The notes under the pieces: generated by a model
The model's database searches: none
What the model saw: only the letters and a program-made list of their open reading frames with translations
What the model was told of the DNA's origin: nothing
Origin: Desulfobulbaceae bacterium
GTDB lineage: Bacteria > Desulfobacterota > Desulfobulbia > Desulfobulbales > Desulfocapsaceae
Assembly: GCA_008933635.1 (NCBI GenBank)
Contig: WBUQ01000001.1
Span: 124,001-188,000, forward strand
Length of the DNA stretch: 64,000 bases
Reading direction: 5' to 3'
Position numbers and translations under genes: made by a program
Shown: positions 18,415-28,418 of the stretch, in pieces
How the letters are laid out: each line of letters opens with the position of its first letter
Numbering within the stretch: the stretch's first letter is position 1

Positions 18415-18549
18415 CCTCGCAATCCAATGTAATATGTTTATAGTATGTTCTGCTGAAATTCAACAAGAAAGAATTGGAAGTCGGGTTTTTCTCAATTTCT
18501 TCATGCTGGCAGAGGCCGGCATCACACCGGAATGGGATCGAAGATTGTT

Positions 18550-19611
18550 ATGGTACATCTGACAAAAACAGTCAAGGCCGCTGGCTGAGCGGCGAAACTC
18601 GGGCCAGGGGACCTGGGCCAGATACTGTGCGGCATCGACCTGCCGCGCGATGCCAACCTGATCGTCGGAGCTGAAACCTCCGATGACGCAGGCGTCTATC
18701 GCTTGACCGATGATATTGCTCTGATTCAGACGGTGGATTTCTTCACTCCGATTGTCGATGACCCGTTCAGCTTCGGCCAGATCACTGCCGCAAACGCCCT
18801 GAGCGATGTCTATGCGATGGGAGGAAGGCCCCTGCTGGCAATGAATATTCTGGCCTGCCCGGTAAAAAGCATGAAACGGGAGATTTTCCGGGAAGTGATC
18901 CAGGGCGGTCTGAGCAAGATCAAAGAAGCAGGAGCCCTGTTGGTTGGCGGCCATTCGATCGAGGATGAGGAACTGAAATATGGTCTGTCGGTTACCGGAG
19001 TGGTCCATCCTGACAAGGTTCTGCTTAATGCCGGCGCCTGTCCTGGTGATGTTCTGATCCTGACCAAACCGCTGGGTACCGGTATCCTGGCAACGGCCAT
19101 AAAGGGCGGCCTGGCAGGGGAGGACGTCGAGAGGCGAATCACTGACGTGATGATCACCCTGAACCGACTGGCGGCAGAGGTAATCGATGATGTACGGTCA
19201 CGCCCGGGAATGGAAGGTACCGTGCACGCCTGCACCGACGTTACCGGATTTGGCCTGCTTGGTCATCTCCACGAGATGCTGGAGGCATCAGGGGTTTCGG
19301 CACGGCTGTTCGGTCAGCGCGTTCCGCTTCTTGAACGGTCAGAGGAGTTCCTGCAGATGGGGATTGTTCCTGCCGGAGCCCACACCAACCGCAAGCATTT
19401 CCGCCAATGGATCGCCAACCCGACGGAGCAATCCGCCGATCTGGAGGTGCTGCTTGCCGACCCCCAGACTTCCGGGGGGCTGCTGATCGCGGCGACACCT
19501 TCAGCGGCTGATGCCATCGTCAACGGCCTTGGAGAACGGGGATATTCCTTGCCCGCAGCTGTTGTCGGCGAAATCCTGGCGGGCAGCAGAGGCGTGGTCG
19601 AACTGGCATGA
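18550..19611 (+). CDS. selD: selenide, water dikinase with in-frame UGA selenocysteine
   Basis: SelD makes selenophosphate from selenide and ATP. The ORF track begins at 18703, but the same frame upstream reads [48 protein letters not shown], the conserved SelD N-terminus, with TGA at 18586-18588 exactly at the catalytic Cys/Sec position (AAG[C/U]xxK). With ATG 18550 the protein is 353 residues with Sec13; ATG 18532 (MGSKIV) would add six. A hairpin lies just after the UGA. Downstream motifs include LLVGGHSIEDEE and DVTGFGLLGHLHEML. Automatic callers will truncate this gene. Its presence implies a full selenocysteine system elsewhere in the genome. Confidence 0.95.
18589..18625 (+). promoter_or_regulatory. 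putative bacterial SECIS hairpin in selD
   Basis: Immediately after the UGA the mRNA can fold CCAGG/CCTGG around a short G-rich loop (GGA), with outer GGG/GCC pairing partly bulged. The loop lies about 20 bases from the UGA and begins with G, which fits the loose spacing and loop rules of bacterial SECIS elements that bind SelB. The assignment depends on the strong SelD reading frame; folding was done by eye. Confidence 0.6.
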
Positions 19612-19620
19612 CCTGGCCTC

Positions 19621-20775
19621 TTACGCGCCTGGGTGGGTGGCCAGGGCGCAGAGTAATTCGGTCAAACTGACCAGATCATTCAGATCGAGACATTCGTCAG
19701 TTGTATGCACCTTGTTCATTCCGGTGGCCACGATTGCGGTGGGAAAGCCATGGCTGCAGAAGATATTCGCATCGCTGCCGCCGCCGGCAACGATAAATTC
19801 AAGTTTTCTGCCGATCCGCGTACTGGCCTGGTAAATACGCTGGATGACCGGGCTGCTTTCGTCGAGGCGCATGGCCGGATATTCTTTTTCCACCCTGATA
19901 TCGACAGAAGGAAAGCCGGTATGCTCGGCAAACGGGTTCTTCCAGTTTTCGACAGTCCTCCGGAAGGTTGTCTCGATTTCCCTGGTATAGTCTTCCAATT
20001 TAGCCGCTGAATGGCTGCGCACCTCCCCTTCGAGGGTGATGAGATCGGGGACGATATTGGTGGCGACGCCGCCTCTGATGAGACCGAAATTCGAGGTTGA
20101 CTGCTCGTCAAGCCTTCCCAGTCGCAACTCGGCAATCGCTTTTGCCGCCAGACAGAAAGCGTTGATGCCTTTTTCCGGATTGAGCCCTGCGTGGGCGGCG
20201 ATACCATGGACATCGATTTTGAGCTTGTTGGCGGCTGGTGCGCCGATGATCACCTTGTCGGTGCCGGTGGAATCCAGGGCGTAGCCGTAGCGTGTCTGCA
20301 GCCATGTCGAGTCGAGGTGTTTCGCCCCGAGGAGGCCGATCTCTTCGCAGGTGGTGAATACCAGTTCGATCGTTCCATGGCGGCTGTTGTCTTCTCTGAG
20401 CACCTCCACCATCTCGATCAGGGCGGCGATGCCTGACTTATCGTCGCCGCCCAGGATGGTATTGCCCAGGCTGGTGAAGATATCCCCGGTCCGGACAACC
20501 CGCACATTTTCACCAGGTTCGACGGTGTCCATATGGCAGGAAAAGAACAGTCCGTCAATGTCAGGCGCATTACCGGCAAAGCGTACCAGCAGATTGCCGG
20601 TGTCTGAACCGGTTTTGTCGCCGGATCTGTCGAACTGGATGTCATCGGCTCCAAGCCGGGTGAAGCAGCGTACGAGATGGTCTGCCAGAGGTTTTTCCCG
20701 GCGTGAAGGGGTGCTGATCTCGCAAAGTTCAACAAATGTTGCGGACAGACGTTCTCGGTCAATCCTGAGGTTCAT
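19621..20775 (-). CDS. M20-family peptidase (peptidase T-like)
   Basis: ATG 20775 (MNLRIDRERLSATFVELCEISTPSRREKPLADHLV) follows AAGGAAATTGCC and gives 384 residues; the longer ORF reads through the ispDF 3-prime end. Zinc-ligand motifs are present: FFSCHMDTVEPG, LGGDDKSGIAALIE, TCEEIGLLGAKHLDS and the C-terminal NKVHTTDECL. The dimerisation lid region (KIDVHGIAAHAGLNPEKGINAF) is intact. It probably removes N-terminal residues from small peptides in the cytoplasm. It begins 10 bases after ispDF ends and converges with selD. Confidence 0.88.
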   Translation of the reverse strand: MNLRIDRERLSATFVELCEISTPSRREKPLADHLVRCFTRLGADDIQFDRSGDKTGSDTGNLLVRFAGNAPDIDGLFFSCHMDTVEPGENVRVVRTGDIFTSLGNTILGGDDKSGIAALIEMVEVLREDNSRHGTIELVFTTCEEIGLLGAKHLDSTWLQTRYGYALDSTGTDKVIIGAPAANKLKIDVHGIAAHAGLNPEKGINAFCLAAKAIAELRLGRLDEQSTSNFGLIRGGVATNIVPDLITLEGEVRSHSAAKLEDYTREIETTFRRTVENWKNPFAEHTGFPSVDIRVEKEYPAMRLDESSPVIQRIYQASTRIGRKLEFIVAGGGSDANIFCSHGFPTAIVATGMNKVHTTDECLDLNDLVSLTELLCALATHPGA

Positions 20776-20785
20776 GGCAATTTCC

Positions 20786-21967
20786 TTATTCTCTTGAGCG
20801 GGTTTGCAGCAGGACCACGGCATGGCAGGAAATTCCTTCTTCCCGGCCGGTGTACCCCATTCTTTCCGTGGTGGTTGCTTTGACGTTGATTGCATCCGTG
20901 TCCGTCTGGCAGCCCTTGGCCAGTTTTTCCCGCATGACTGGGATATGGGCGGCGAGACGTGGGGCCTGGCAGATGATGGTGATGTCGGCATTGGCCAGGC
21001 ACAGGCCTCTCTGTTTGACCAGTTGGAGGACTTTTTCTAGCAGGGTGATGGAGTACACTCCGGAAAAGCTGGCGTCAGAATCGGGATAGTGGAAGCCGAT
21101 GTCGCGGGCGCCGATTGCTCCGAGCAGCGCATCGCAGAGGGCGTGAGTCACCACGTCGGCGTCGGAATGGCCGGCAAGTCCCATTGCATGGGGGATGGTT
21201 ACTCCGCCCAGAACCAGTGGGCGGCCGTCTATGAAGCGATGGGCGTCGAAGCCGTGTCCTATCCGGAAGGAAGGTGGTGGTGTATTTCTCTGCACGATAA
21301 GCTCCGCCAGCCGGAGGTCTTCCGGTCGGGTGATTTTCAGATTTGATTCCGAGCCTTCGACGATGGTGACGGGAATGCCGACCCGTTCGAGCAGCGAGGC
21401 CTCATCGGTCGCATCGGCATCGCCAGCCTCGTCATAGGCCTTCTGCAGCAGAAGGCGGCGAATGGCTTGTGGGGTCTGTGCCTGCCAGAGTCCCTGCCGG
21501 TCGATGGTGGACAGGATTTGTCCGGCCTCGGTCGCCTTTTTCAGGGTATCCTTCACCGGGATGGCGGCGATTGCGGCTCCACTTGTCCTTGCCGCCTGAC
21601 AGCAGCGGGTGATGGTTTCCTGGTCGACCAGCGGTCTGGCTCCGTCATGGACCAGAACGATATCGACCGTCTGTTCGAGCAGGGCAAGGCCGGCGCGCAC
21701 AGAGTCCTGCCGTCTTCTGCCTCCCGTGCAGACTGTTACGCGACTGATGTTGAGACCGTGCTGTTTCAGGAGATCCTTTGCTGTATCGATCCATTCGACA
21801 GGAACAACCACTATGCAGCGGCAGATTTCGGGGTTTTCGAGAAAGGCATCGACTGTACGAATCAGGATCGGGATGCCGTTCAACAAATGAAATTGCTTCG
21901 GATAGTCGAAACCCATCCGGGTGCCGCTGCCTGCGGCAGGAATGATTGCGGCAGCTGTCGCGTGCAT
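20786..21967 (-). CDS. ispDF: bifunctional IspD/IspF
   Basis: The 393-residue protein fuses two MEP-pathway enzymes of isoprenoid synthesis. Residues 1-225 form IspD (IIPAAGSGTRMG nucleotide loop, LVHDGARPLVD), which makes CDP-methylerythritol. Residues from about 232 form IspF (RIGHGFDAHRFIDGRPLVLGG with the DxH metal site, GLAGHSDADVVTHALCDALLGA, DIGFHYPDSD), which makes the cyclodiphosphate. IspE, the enzyme between these two steps, is not in the window. Such fusions occur in alpha-, epsilon- and some deltaproteobacteria. The downstream peptidase gene is probably co-transcribed. Confidence 0.96.
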   Translation of the reverse strand: MHATAAAIIPAAGSGTRMGFDYPKQFHLLNGIPILIRTVDAFLENPEICRCIVVVPVEWIDTAKDLLKQHGLNISRVTVCTGGRRRQDSVRAGLALLEQTVDIVLVHDGARPLVDQETITRCCQAARTSGAAIAAIPVKDTLKKATEAGQILSTIDRQGLWQAQTPQAIRRLLLQKAYDEAGDADATDEASLLERVGIPVTIVEGSESNLKITRPEDLRLAELIVQRNTPPPSFRIGHGFDAHRFIDGRPLVLGGVTIPHAMGLAGHSDADVVTHALCDALLGAIGARDIGFHYPDSDASFSGVYSITLLEKVLQLVKQRGLCLANADITIICQAPRLAAHIPVMREKLAKGCQTDTDAINVKATTTERMGYTGREEGISCHAVVLLQTRSRE

Positions 21968-22060
21968 GGTTGTTTTCTGCAGGAAATCCGGTCAGGTGGT
22001 GGTCGTCGCCGGATGTTTTCTCTGAAGCTGATGGGTGTCAGCTGTTGTCGTGAAAAAATT

Positions 22061-22412
22061 GGAGCGGGCTGTAAGCCGAATTCTGTTCCCTGTGAAGGGC
22101 CATGATCATTTCACTGGGATGTTGATCGCTCAACACCTCTTGCAACCTACCCGGAGATATCGGACGGGCCGCCCTCAAGCATCTCCCTATTTGGTCTTGC
22201 TCCGGATGGGGTTTACCCGGCCCTCGATGTCACCATCGAGGCGGTGAGCTCTTACCTCGCCATTTCACCCTTACCCGGCCTGCTGGCCTGGCGGTTTCTT
22301 TTCTGTGGCACTTTCCCCCGGTTGCCCGGCGTTCGTGTTACGAACCATCCTGCCCTGCGGAGTTCGGACTTTCCTCTCCGGCGCGAGGCCGGAGCGATCA
22401 TGCACCCGCTCC
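22061..22412 (-). ncRNA. rnpB: RNase P RNA, type A
   Basis: On the minus strand the sequence has GAGAGGAAAGTCCGAACTCC near the 5-prime end, GGGGGAAAGTGCCACAGAAA, GAGCTCACC, GGGTAAACCCC and the 3-prime ACAGAATTCGGCTTACAGCCCGCTCC, all hallmarks of bacterial RNase P RNA. GGAGCGGG at the 5-prime end pairs with CCCGCTCC at the 3-prime end (P1) and sets the boundaries to within a few bases. It processes the 5-prime ends of tRNAs. The minus ORF frames here are shadows. Confidence 0.96.
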
Positions 22413-22479
22413 GGCTCTCACTGTAGTGAGAAAGTCGGAAAGAAGAAAGGAAAAAGATGGTTCTGGGCTCAGCGCCCGA

Positions 22480-23196
22480 TCATGCATTATCTTCCGGTCT
22501 GTGATAGATGATCCGCTGGCAGGTGGGGCAGTCGAAGAGCTGGTCGCCCTTGAGCAGCTGGTTGTATCTCTGCGGCGGGATGTTCATGTAGCATCCCTGA
22601 CAGACACCCTGGAGGACGTTGACCACGGCAAGGCCGTTGCGTCGCTCGCGAAGAGTCGAGTATTTTTTCAGGACGCTCGCTTTGATGCTCTGGGCCTGCT
22701 GCTGGCGCAACGCGTCCTTTTCCTTCTTTGCCTTGCTGATGGTTTCGATGGTGCTGCGAACCTTTTCCGTTTCCTCGGTGACCAGCTCTTTTTCGCCTTT
22801 CAGGAGATTCTTTTCTTCAGTTACCCGCGCACTGAGTTTTTCTACCTCCTCCATGATAGCGACGATCTTTTCCTCGCTCTCCTTGGCGCTTTTCTTGCCC
22901 TCTTCGATTTCCTTGAGCAGGGCGGTCTGTTCGCGACCGGTCTGGACCTGCATCATCTTGGACTGGCGATCCTTGACGTAGGCCATCTTGTCCGCAACTT
23001 CCGCTTCAAGGGAGCGCCGCTCCTTTTCGTTGATGCCGATCTGTTCCTGGAGATCGTTGATCAGGGCTTCCCTGTCGGCGAGGGCGGCGATGCGGGCGTC
23101 AAGAGCGTTCTGCTCCGCCTTGATTTCATTTTCAATCTGGTCAATCTCCAGGTCGATTCCCTGGAGGGTGATGAGCTGGTCTATATGTTCGTTCAA
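22480..23196 (-). CDS. coiled-coil zinc-ribbon protein (DUF164/CdsZ type)
   Basis: The 238-residue protein is a long coiled-coil hairpin (about residues 1-185, rich in Glu, Lys and Leu) followed by a C4 zinc ribbon: GVCQGCYMNIPPQRY and FDCPTCQRIIYH. This matches the widespread family whose members bind nucleic acid or act in expression regulation; the exact role in this organism is unknown. It lies 36 bases after the Nif3-like gene and is often adjacent to it in deltaproteobacteria, so the two are probably an operon running into rnpB. Confidence 0.88.
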   Translation of the reverse strand: MNEHIDQLITLQGIDLEIDQIENEIKAEQNALDARIAALADREALINDLQEQIGINEKERRSLEAEVADKMAYVKDRQSKMMQVQTGREQTALLKEIEEGKKSAKESEEKIVAIMEEVEKLSARVTEEKNLLKGEKELVTEETEKVRSTIETISKAKKEKDALRQQQAQSIKASVLKKYSTLRERRNGLAVVNVLQGVCQGCYMNIPPQRYNQLLKGDQLFDCPTCQRIIYHRPEDNA

Positions 23197-23232
23197 GACT
23201 CTTCTCCTGTTGGTGTGGTTTGTCGGTAATGT

Positions 23233-24051
23233 TCAGTCTATATGTGTCAAGACGAAGGGATGATGCTCCGTCGTTGTCGGTGAGACGGCAACCCCCCAGT
23301 TACGGGAAAGGTTTTCCTGCCTGAGGAGATCAGTCAGCAGGGTGACAGCATGGCGCTCCGTACCGTAATGGGTGCCTTCAATCAGGCAAAACCCCTGTTC
23401 TTCCGCCCACCTGGCGACATTGTGCTTGATCTCGGCAGTGATGAAGACATCAGCACCGCGTTCGCGGGCTATGGATGCAAGCTCGGACCCGCTGCCGCCG
23501 CATACGGCGACTGTGGAAATGGCAGCCGGCAGCCTGCCGGCAATGAAGAACGCTGGCATACCGATGGCTGCGCCAATATCGCGAAGAAATTCGGCAGCGG
23601 GTTTCGCCTTGGTGAAACGTCCGATCCTGCCCATACCGTGGGCCGGGTTGCCTGAGGTGGAACTGGGGAGCAGCGGCTGTACATGATCGAGGCCGACGGC
23701 TTTTGCCAGGATGTCGCTGACTCCTCCGTCTGCACTGTCGAGGTTGGTGTGGCAGGCGATGACACTGATCCGGTGGGAAACGGTCATTTCGATAAACCGA
23801 CCGCTCGGCGAGGCGGTATCTATGGCCGGAAGAGGCTTGAAAATCAACGGATGATGGGTGATGATGGCATCGGCCCCTACGCTGATCGCCTCCTTGGCGA
23901 GGGTGCATGTGGGATCGAGACCGATCAGGATTGAAGTGACCGTTCGGGTAGGATCGCCGACGAGAAGTCCTACATTGTCCCATGATTCGGCCAGAGCAAA
24001 TGGAGCGTGTTCGTTCAGGCAGGATATGATGTCGCTGATCCGTGTCGGCAT
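23233..24051 (-). CDS. Nif3-like dinuclear metal centre hexameric protein
   Basis: The start MPTRISDIISCLNEHAPFALAESWDNVGLLVGD at 24051 is the family N-terminus; the ORF track start adds 13 residues in front. Metal-ligand motifs are seen: AIITHHPLIFKPL, VIACHTNLDSADGGVSDILA and LIEGTHYGTERHAV. The protein forms toroidal hexamers with two metals; proposals include GTP cyclohydrolase 1 type 2, but the role is unsettled. 272 residues is a short form without the inserted domain. The ribosome site is weak. Confidence 0.9.
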   Translation of the reverse strand: MPTRISDIISCLNEHAPFALAESWDNVGLLVGDPTRTVTSILIGLDPTCTLAKEAISVGADAIITHHPLIFKPLPAIDTASPSGRFIEMTVSHRISVIACHTNLDSADGGVSDILAKAVGLDHVQPLLPSSTSGNPAHGMGRIGRFTKAKPAAEFLRDIGAAIGMPAFFIAGRLPAAISTVAVCGGSGSELASIARERGADVFITAEIKHNVARWAEEQGFCLIEGTHYGTERHAVTLLTDLLRQENLSRNWGVAVSPTTTEHHPFVLTHID

Positions 24052-24076
24052 AGGCAGTGCAATCAGTCGGAACAAT

Positions 24077-24112
24077 AAAAAAAGGTACATCCCGGGCGGA
24101 TGTACCTTTTTG
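24077..24112 (-). terminator. intrinsic terminator (bidirectional shape)
   Basis: GGTACATCC and GGATGTACC flank a CGGGC loop, with an A-run on the left and TTTTT on the right. It lies downstream of the minus-strand tRNA gene and before the Nif3-like gene, so it should end tRNA transcription; the right T-run would also work on the plus strand. Confidence 0.85.
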
Positions 24113-24243
24113 TCCTCTTCGGCTGCCGGTCTTCCCGGAGCTGGACTGTATCACAGAGAGAGGGGAGCTTCCTCTCTCCGATTCTGTGTGCTGGTGGTCT
24201 GTTTCTCAAGGAACCTGTCATTTCATTTCAGATTCATCGGTAC

Positions 24244-24320
24244 TGGTGGGCGCAGTAGGATTCGAACCTACGACCGACCGGTTATGAGCCGGTGGCTCTA
24301 GCCAGCTGAGCTATGCGCCC
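24244..24320 (-). tRNA. tRNA with CAU anticodon (Met, possibly Ile2)
   Basis: On the minus strand GGGCGCATAGCTCAGCTGGC begins a cloverleaf that ends TGCGCCCACCA. The 7-base acceptor stem, the anticodon stem ACCGG/CCGGT with loop CTCATAA, the TTCGAATC T-loop and an encoded CCA are all present. Anticodon CAT lies at 24284-24286 (complement). It lacks initiator features (C1-A72 mismatch), so it is elongator methionine tRNA or the lysidine-modified isoleucine tRNA; sequence alone does not settle this. Confidence 0.95.
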
Positions 24321-24560
24321 CAATATAAAGAAACATATTATATAAAAGAAACGATCAAGAAAAGTCAATGAAAAAAGGCCGAGGGACGGAAGACCCGGGT
24401 TCCCCGGCAGCGGGAAGACCTTTGTATCCGGCTATTGACTGAAAGAGGTGGTAAAAGGACAAACACGACCTATCATAACGAATCAGATATTCACGCCACC
24501 TGCAACAGGGCATTTTTGTCGCAGCGGCTTCCGGGAGAACACAACATTCAGGATACTGCC

Positions 24561-26408
24561 TTGATCTATACGAATCTCCTCATTTTTCTGGTGGCGATCT
24601 TTCTCTTCAGCATGGATACCGCTGCCGAGTCGCCTTTGTTGCCAGGATGGCTCGCCCTGGCTGTTTTTGTTTTTCTTCTGGTAGCGTATGACAGGTTCTG
24701 CAGAGTAGTCTTCGGCCGGAAGGAGGCATATGTCTCGGCGGGCTATTTCCGGGCTGAAAAAACGCTGATGATCAGCGCCCTGGCGTTCTTCATGGCGACG
24801 CTGTATCTCTGTGATGTCAAATACTACCTGGCAATTCTATCCTTCGGCAACAGGTTGCCGGCCTTTGTCAATTTCTCAGGCCTGGCCATTTTTCTGCTGT
24901 ATCTCTCCTTGATGTGGCGGGTCAGCAGAATCAATTATGGGGTGGTGTTTGGCCGTCGCTATCCTGCAGCCGGATTCATCTCCTCGAACATCAAGATCAA
25001 TCTGCCGATCGTTCTGCCATGGGTTGTGCTGTCTTTGCTCTACGACCTGGCAACACTCCTCCCATCGCCTGGTCTGCAGAAAATACTTGCTTCCGGGTGG
25101 GGGGACATACTGTTTTTCGTGGTCTTCCTTTTCCTGGTGCTGCTTTTTTTCCCCCCATTGGTCAGACGTCTCTGGGGATGCAGGCGATTACCGGAAGGGG
25201 CGTTGCGGACCCATCTCACGCGTTTCTGCCGGCAGCAGGGTTTTTCCGCCGAACTCTATCTGTGGCCACTATTTGAGGGGCAGGCGCTGACCGCAGGCGT
25301 GATGGGGCTTGTTCCCGGACTCCGCTATATCCTGTTGACCCCGGCCATCGTCGAAACCATGTCGCTGGCAGAACTTGAGGCGGTGATGGCCCATGAGATC
25401 GGCCACGTGAAAAAGCGCCATCTGCTGCTCTATGCCCTGCTCATCGGCGGATTCAGCGTTTTTCTCGGGATCATGGCGGAACCGCTGATCTACTTGCTGC
25501 TGTCTCAGGAATTGTTGTATTCGCTGATGGTCAAAGGACATATCTCACCGGATACGATCCTGACGGTGGTCGGCGCCGTGCCTCTTCTCGTCTGCATGAT
25601 TATCTATTTCCGGTATATATTCGGCTACTTCATCCGAAATTTCGAGCGACAGGCCGATCTCCACGTGTTTTCCGTGCTCGGCTCCGGCCATGCGCTGATC
25701 TCTGCCTTTGAGAAAATAGCCACCCTCAGCGGCGATATCCGCGACAAACCGAGCTGGCACCATTTCGGTATCGGTGAACGGGTCGAATTTCTCGAGCGCA
25801 GTGAAGCGGATCCGAGAAATATCCGGAGGCACGACCGCAAGGTCAGGCTCAGTCTGCTTCTCTACGTAGCGGTGATGGCAACCATGATCGGCCTGGTGCG
25901 GTCGATTCCCACCGAACAGCTGGCGCGCCAGTACGAGGACCGTTTTGCTGAGGCAATTCTCCTTGAAAAGGCGAGGCAGGAGCCGGAAAAAGCCCTGTGG
26001 AAACGCCTTCTCGGTGACCTCATGGTGAGCCGGAAACTTGAACGGAAGGCCCTGGATGCGTATGAACAGGCCCTGGCCCTTGAGCCGGCTAACCCTGATA
26101 TAATGAACAATCTCGCTTGGTTGCTGCTGACAAGTGCCGATATTTCCCTGCGTGACCCTGGCAGAGCCCTGAACCTGGCGCGGATGGCGGCAGTCGTCCA
26201 TCCGCGCGGATATATACTCGATACCCTGGCAACAGCGTACTGGGCGAACGGGATGGTTGAGGAGGCAATCGCCAGCGCAAGGCAGGCGATCTTCGCAGAT
26301 CCCCCGCAACGCAAATACTATCAGATTCAGATAGAGAGGTTTTCCCGCCAGACGTATGACGAGACCCTGTCACCTCCCGGTGCGGCGAATCAGGTCGGTG
26401 GCAACTGA
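24561..26408 (+). CDS. M48 metalloprotease with C-terminal TPRs
   Basis: The frame encodes several N-terminal membrane helices, the zinc motif VMAHEIGHVKKRH with third ligand in RNFERQADLHVF, then more helices, and tetratricopeptide-like repeats near the end (KALDAYEQALALEPANPDIMNNLAWLLL). It is probably a membrane quality-control protease of the HtpX/Ste24 clan. The ORF track starts at a TTG at 24435, but TTG 24561 follows AGGATACTGCC and begins just before the first helix, so it is preferred (615 residues). The start remains uncertain. The fused TPR may bring partner proteins. Confidence 0.85.
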   Translation: MIYTNLLIFLVAIFLFSMDTAAESPLLPGWLALAVFVFLLVAYDRFCRVVFGRKEAYVSAGYFRAEKTLMISALAFFMATLYLCDVKYYLAILSFGNRLPAFVNFSGLAIFLLYLSLMWRVSRINYGVVFGRRYPAAGFISSNIKINLPIVLPWVVLSLLYDLATLLPSPGLQKILASGWGDILFFVVFLFLVLLFFPPLVRRLWGCRRLPEGALRTHLTRFCRQQGFSAELYLWPLFEGQALTAGVMGLVPGLRYILLTPAIVETMSLAELEAVMAHEIGHVKKRHLLLYALLIGGFSVFLGIMAEPLIYLLLSQELLYSLMVKGHISPDTILTVVGAVPLLVCMIIYFRYIFGYFIRNFERQADLHVFSVLGSGHALISAFEKIATLSGDIRDKPSWHHFGIGERVEFLERSEADPRNIRRHDRKVRLSLLLYVAVMATMIGLVRSIPTEQLARQYEDRFAEAILLEKARQEPEKALWKRLLGDLMVSRKLERKALDAYEQALALEPANPDIMNNLAWLLLTSADISLRDPGRALNLARMAAVVHPRGYILDTLATAYWANGMVEEAIASARQAIFADPPQRKYYQIQIERFSRQTYDETLSPPGAANQVGGN

Positions 26409-26578
26409 ATGCCCTCCTGCCTGTTGAATAAACGGCGAGTCCGTACCGGAGCAAAGGAGAATCGCTGTTCAGCCGGCCAGGAAAGGAGTTGTCAGCAGAA
26501 GCTGCTTGCGCAACAGCCGATGACAGGGAATAGTATGGGAGGATGTTTTTATGGAATCTTGATTGATAAGGCTGATTT

Positions 26579-28381
26579 ATGAAATTACTGAATAGTGAGG
26601 ATCTCCTCGATATCCTGGTTCGTCAGCACGTACTGTCAGCAGAGCAGCGCCAGATGGTTCTGCTGGGTAAGGGCAAGCAGCGTCAGAAATTGATGAGGCA
26701 ACTTGGCAAGGAAGGGGGGACAGAGAAAAACTACCCCGACATGGTTGAAATAGTAGCCTCTTTCGAGCTCACTGTCGGTGAGGAGGGCAAGCTGCCGATC
26801 GACGAGGAGAGGATAATGCGGGCTGTGGCCGCCGACCAGAAAATCCCCTTCAAAAAACTCGACCCGCTTGAACTCGATATCGAAATCGTCACAAAAAAGA
26901 TTCCGCGGAATTTCGCGATCCGCCAGCTGATCCTCCCCTTCAATATCCAGGAGGGCACTCTTGAGGTGGCAGTGTACCATCCCGACTGCCATCTGGTCCT
27001 TGCCGATATCGAGCAGGTCGTTCAGATGCCGGTGAGGCCGTATATCGCGACAAAATCCGATATCAGGAGGATCCTCGCCGAATTTTTCGGCTTTCAGCGC
27101 TCGATCAGCGCGGCCGAGGACCAATTCAGCGTTTCAGCCAGCAGTTCCATCGATATCGGCAACCTCGAGCGCTATGTCAAGATCGTCTCTTCGACGAAGG
27201 AGATCACTTCATCCGACCAGCATATCAAGCAGGCCATCAACCATATTTTCCACTACGCCCTCGAACAGCGGGCCAGCGATATCCACATCGAGCCCAAGCG
27301 ATCGATCTGCATGGTCCGGTTCCGGATTGACGGAGCACTGCACACCATCTACAAGCTGCCGAAGGTCGTCCATTCGGCGCTCGCTTCAAGGATCAAGTTT
27401 CTGGCCCGTCTCGATATTGCTGAAAAAAGGCGACCGCAGGACGGCAGGATCAAAATCGGGGTCAAGCATGAGAAGGACGTTGAGATCCGGGTGTCGACGG
27501 TGCCTGTCGCCTTCGGTGAGAAAGTGGTGCTGCGGATCCTCGATCCCGATGTGATTTTCCAGGATATCCGCAAAATTGGTTTCTCGAAGCGCGACCTAAC
27601 GGTCTACCGCAGCTTCATGGATGCACCGCACGGCATCGTCCTTGTCACCGGTCCCACCGGCAGCGGAAAGTCCACCACCCTCTATTCGACCCTGAAGGAG
27701 ATTTCCACCCCGGAAATCAACATCGTTACGGTTGAGGACCCGGTGGAGATGGTCTATGAGGAGTTCAACCAGATCGCAGTTCAACCGATGATTGACATCA
27801 CCTTTTCGACGATTCTGCGCAACATCCTGCGCCAGGACCCCGACGTCATCATGATCGGCGAAATCCGCGACCTGGAGACGGCGTCCTATGCTGTTCAGGC
27901 CGCGATGACCGGCCATCTCGTCTTCTCGACCCTCCATACCAACGACGCGGTTTCCTCCATCGCCCGCCTGCGCGACCTCGGAATGCAGCCGTTCATGATC
28001 GCTTCAACCCTGCTTGGGTGTATGGCCCAACGGCTGGTCAGACGGATCTGTCCGGAATGTGCCGAGAGTTTTGAAATAAAAGTCGAAACTCTGCTGAAGA
28101 TGGGATTTCCGATCTCTGAATCCGGCTCGGTCCAGCTGAAGAGAGGCAAGGGATGCCGGGAATGCCGGGGTACCGGTTATAAGGGTCGGGTCGCTATTTT
28201 CGAGTTGTTCCCGCTGTCGCCTCAGCTGAAAAAAATGACGGCGGAGGGGGAATCGACATTGGAGATGCGTCGAGTTGCAATCCGTGAAGGAATGACTACC
28301 TTACGCGAGGATGCCTGGAGAAAGGTGAAGGCAGGGATCACGACGGTCGAGGAGGCCCTGCGGGTTACAGCCGAGTCGTGA
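26579..28381 (+). CDS. GspE/PilB-family secretion ATPase
   Basis: The 600-residue protein has a GspE N-terminal domain, then the ATPase core: [17 protein letters not shown], Walker [10 protein letters not shown], aspartate box VEDPVE, Walker [15 protein letters not shown], and [14 protein letters not shown]-terminal tetracysteine zinc module (CPECAES and [12 protein letters not shown]) is typical of type II secretion and type IV pilus motors. No other secretion genes are adjacent, so the machine it powers is not known from the window. It precedes smpB on the same strand. Confidence 0.92.
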   Translation: MKLLNSEDLLDILVRQHVLSAEQRQMVLLGKGKQRQKLMRQLGKEGGTEKNYPDMVEIVASFELTVGEEGKLPIDEERIMRAVAADQKIPFKKLDPLELDIEIVTKKIPRNFAIRQLILPFNIQEGTLEVAVYHPDCHLVLADIEQVVQMPVRPYIATKSDIRRILAEFFGFQRSISAAEDQFSVSASSSIDIGNLERYVKIVSSTKEITSSDQHIKQAINHIFHYALEQRASDIHIEPKRSICMVRFRIDGALHTIYKLPKVVHSALASRIKFLARLDIAEKRRPQDGRIKIGVKHEKDVEIRVSTVPVAFGEKVVLRILDPDVIFQDIRKIGFSKRDLTVYRSFMDAPHGIVLVTGPTGSGKSTTLYSTLKEISTPEINIVTVEDPVEMVYEEFNQIAVQPMIDITFSTILRNILRQDPDVIMIGEIRDLETASYAVQAAMTGHLVFSTLHTNDAVSSIARLRDLGMQPFMIASTLLGCMAQRLVRRICPECAESFEIKVETLLKMGFPISESGSVQLKRGKGCRECRGTGYKGRVAIFELFPLSPQLKKMTAEGESTLEMRRVAIREGMTTLREDAWRKVKAGITTVEEALRVTAES

Positions 28382-28418
28382 GAAAGCGGGATTTGAAAGA
28401 AAAGGTAGGTGTAGGTAC

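Noticed and set aside
22035-22426. Short plus-strand ORFs
   Set aside because: They overlap RNase P RNA, which explains the sequence.
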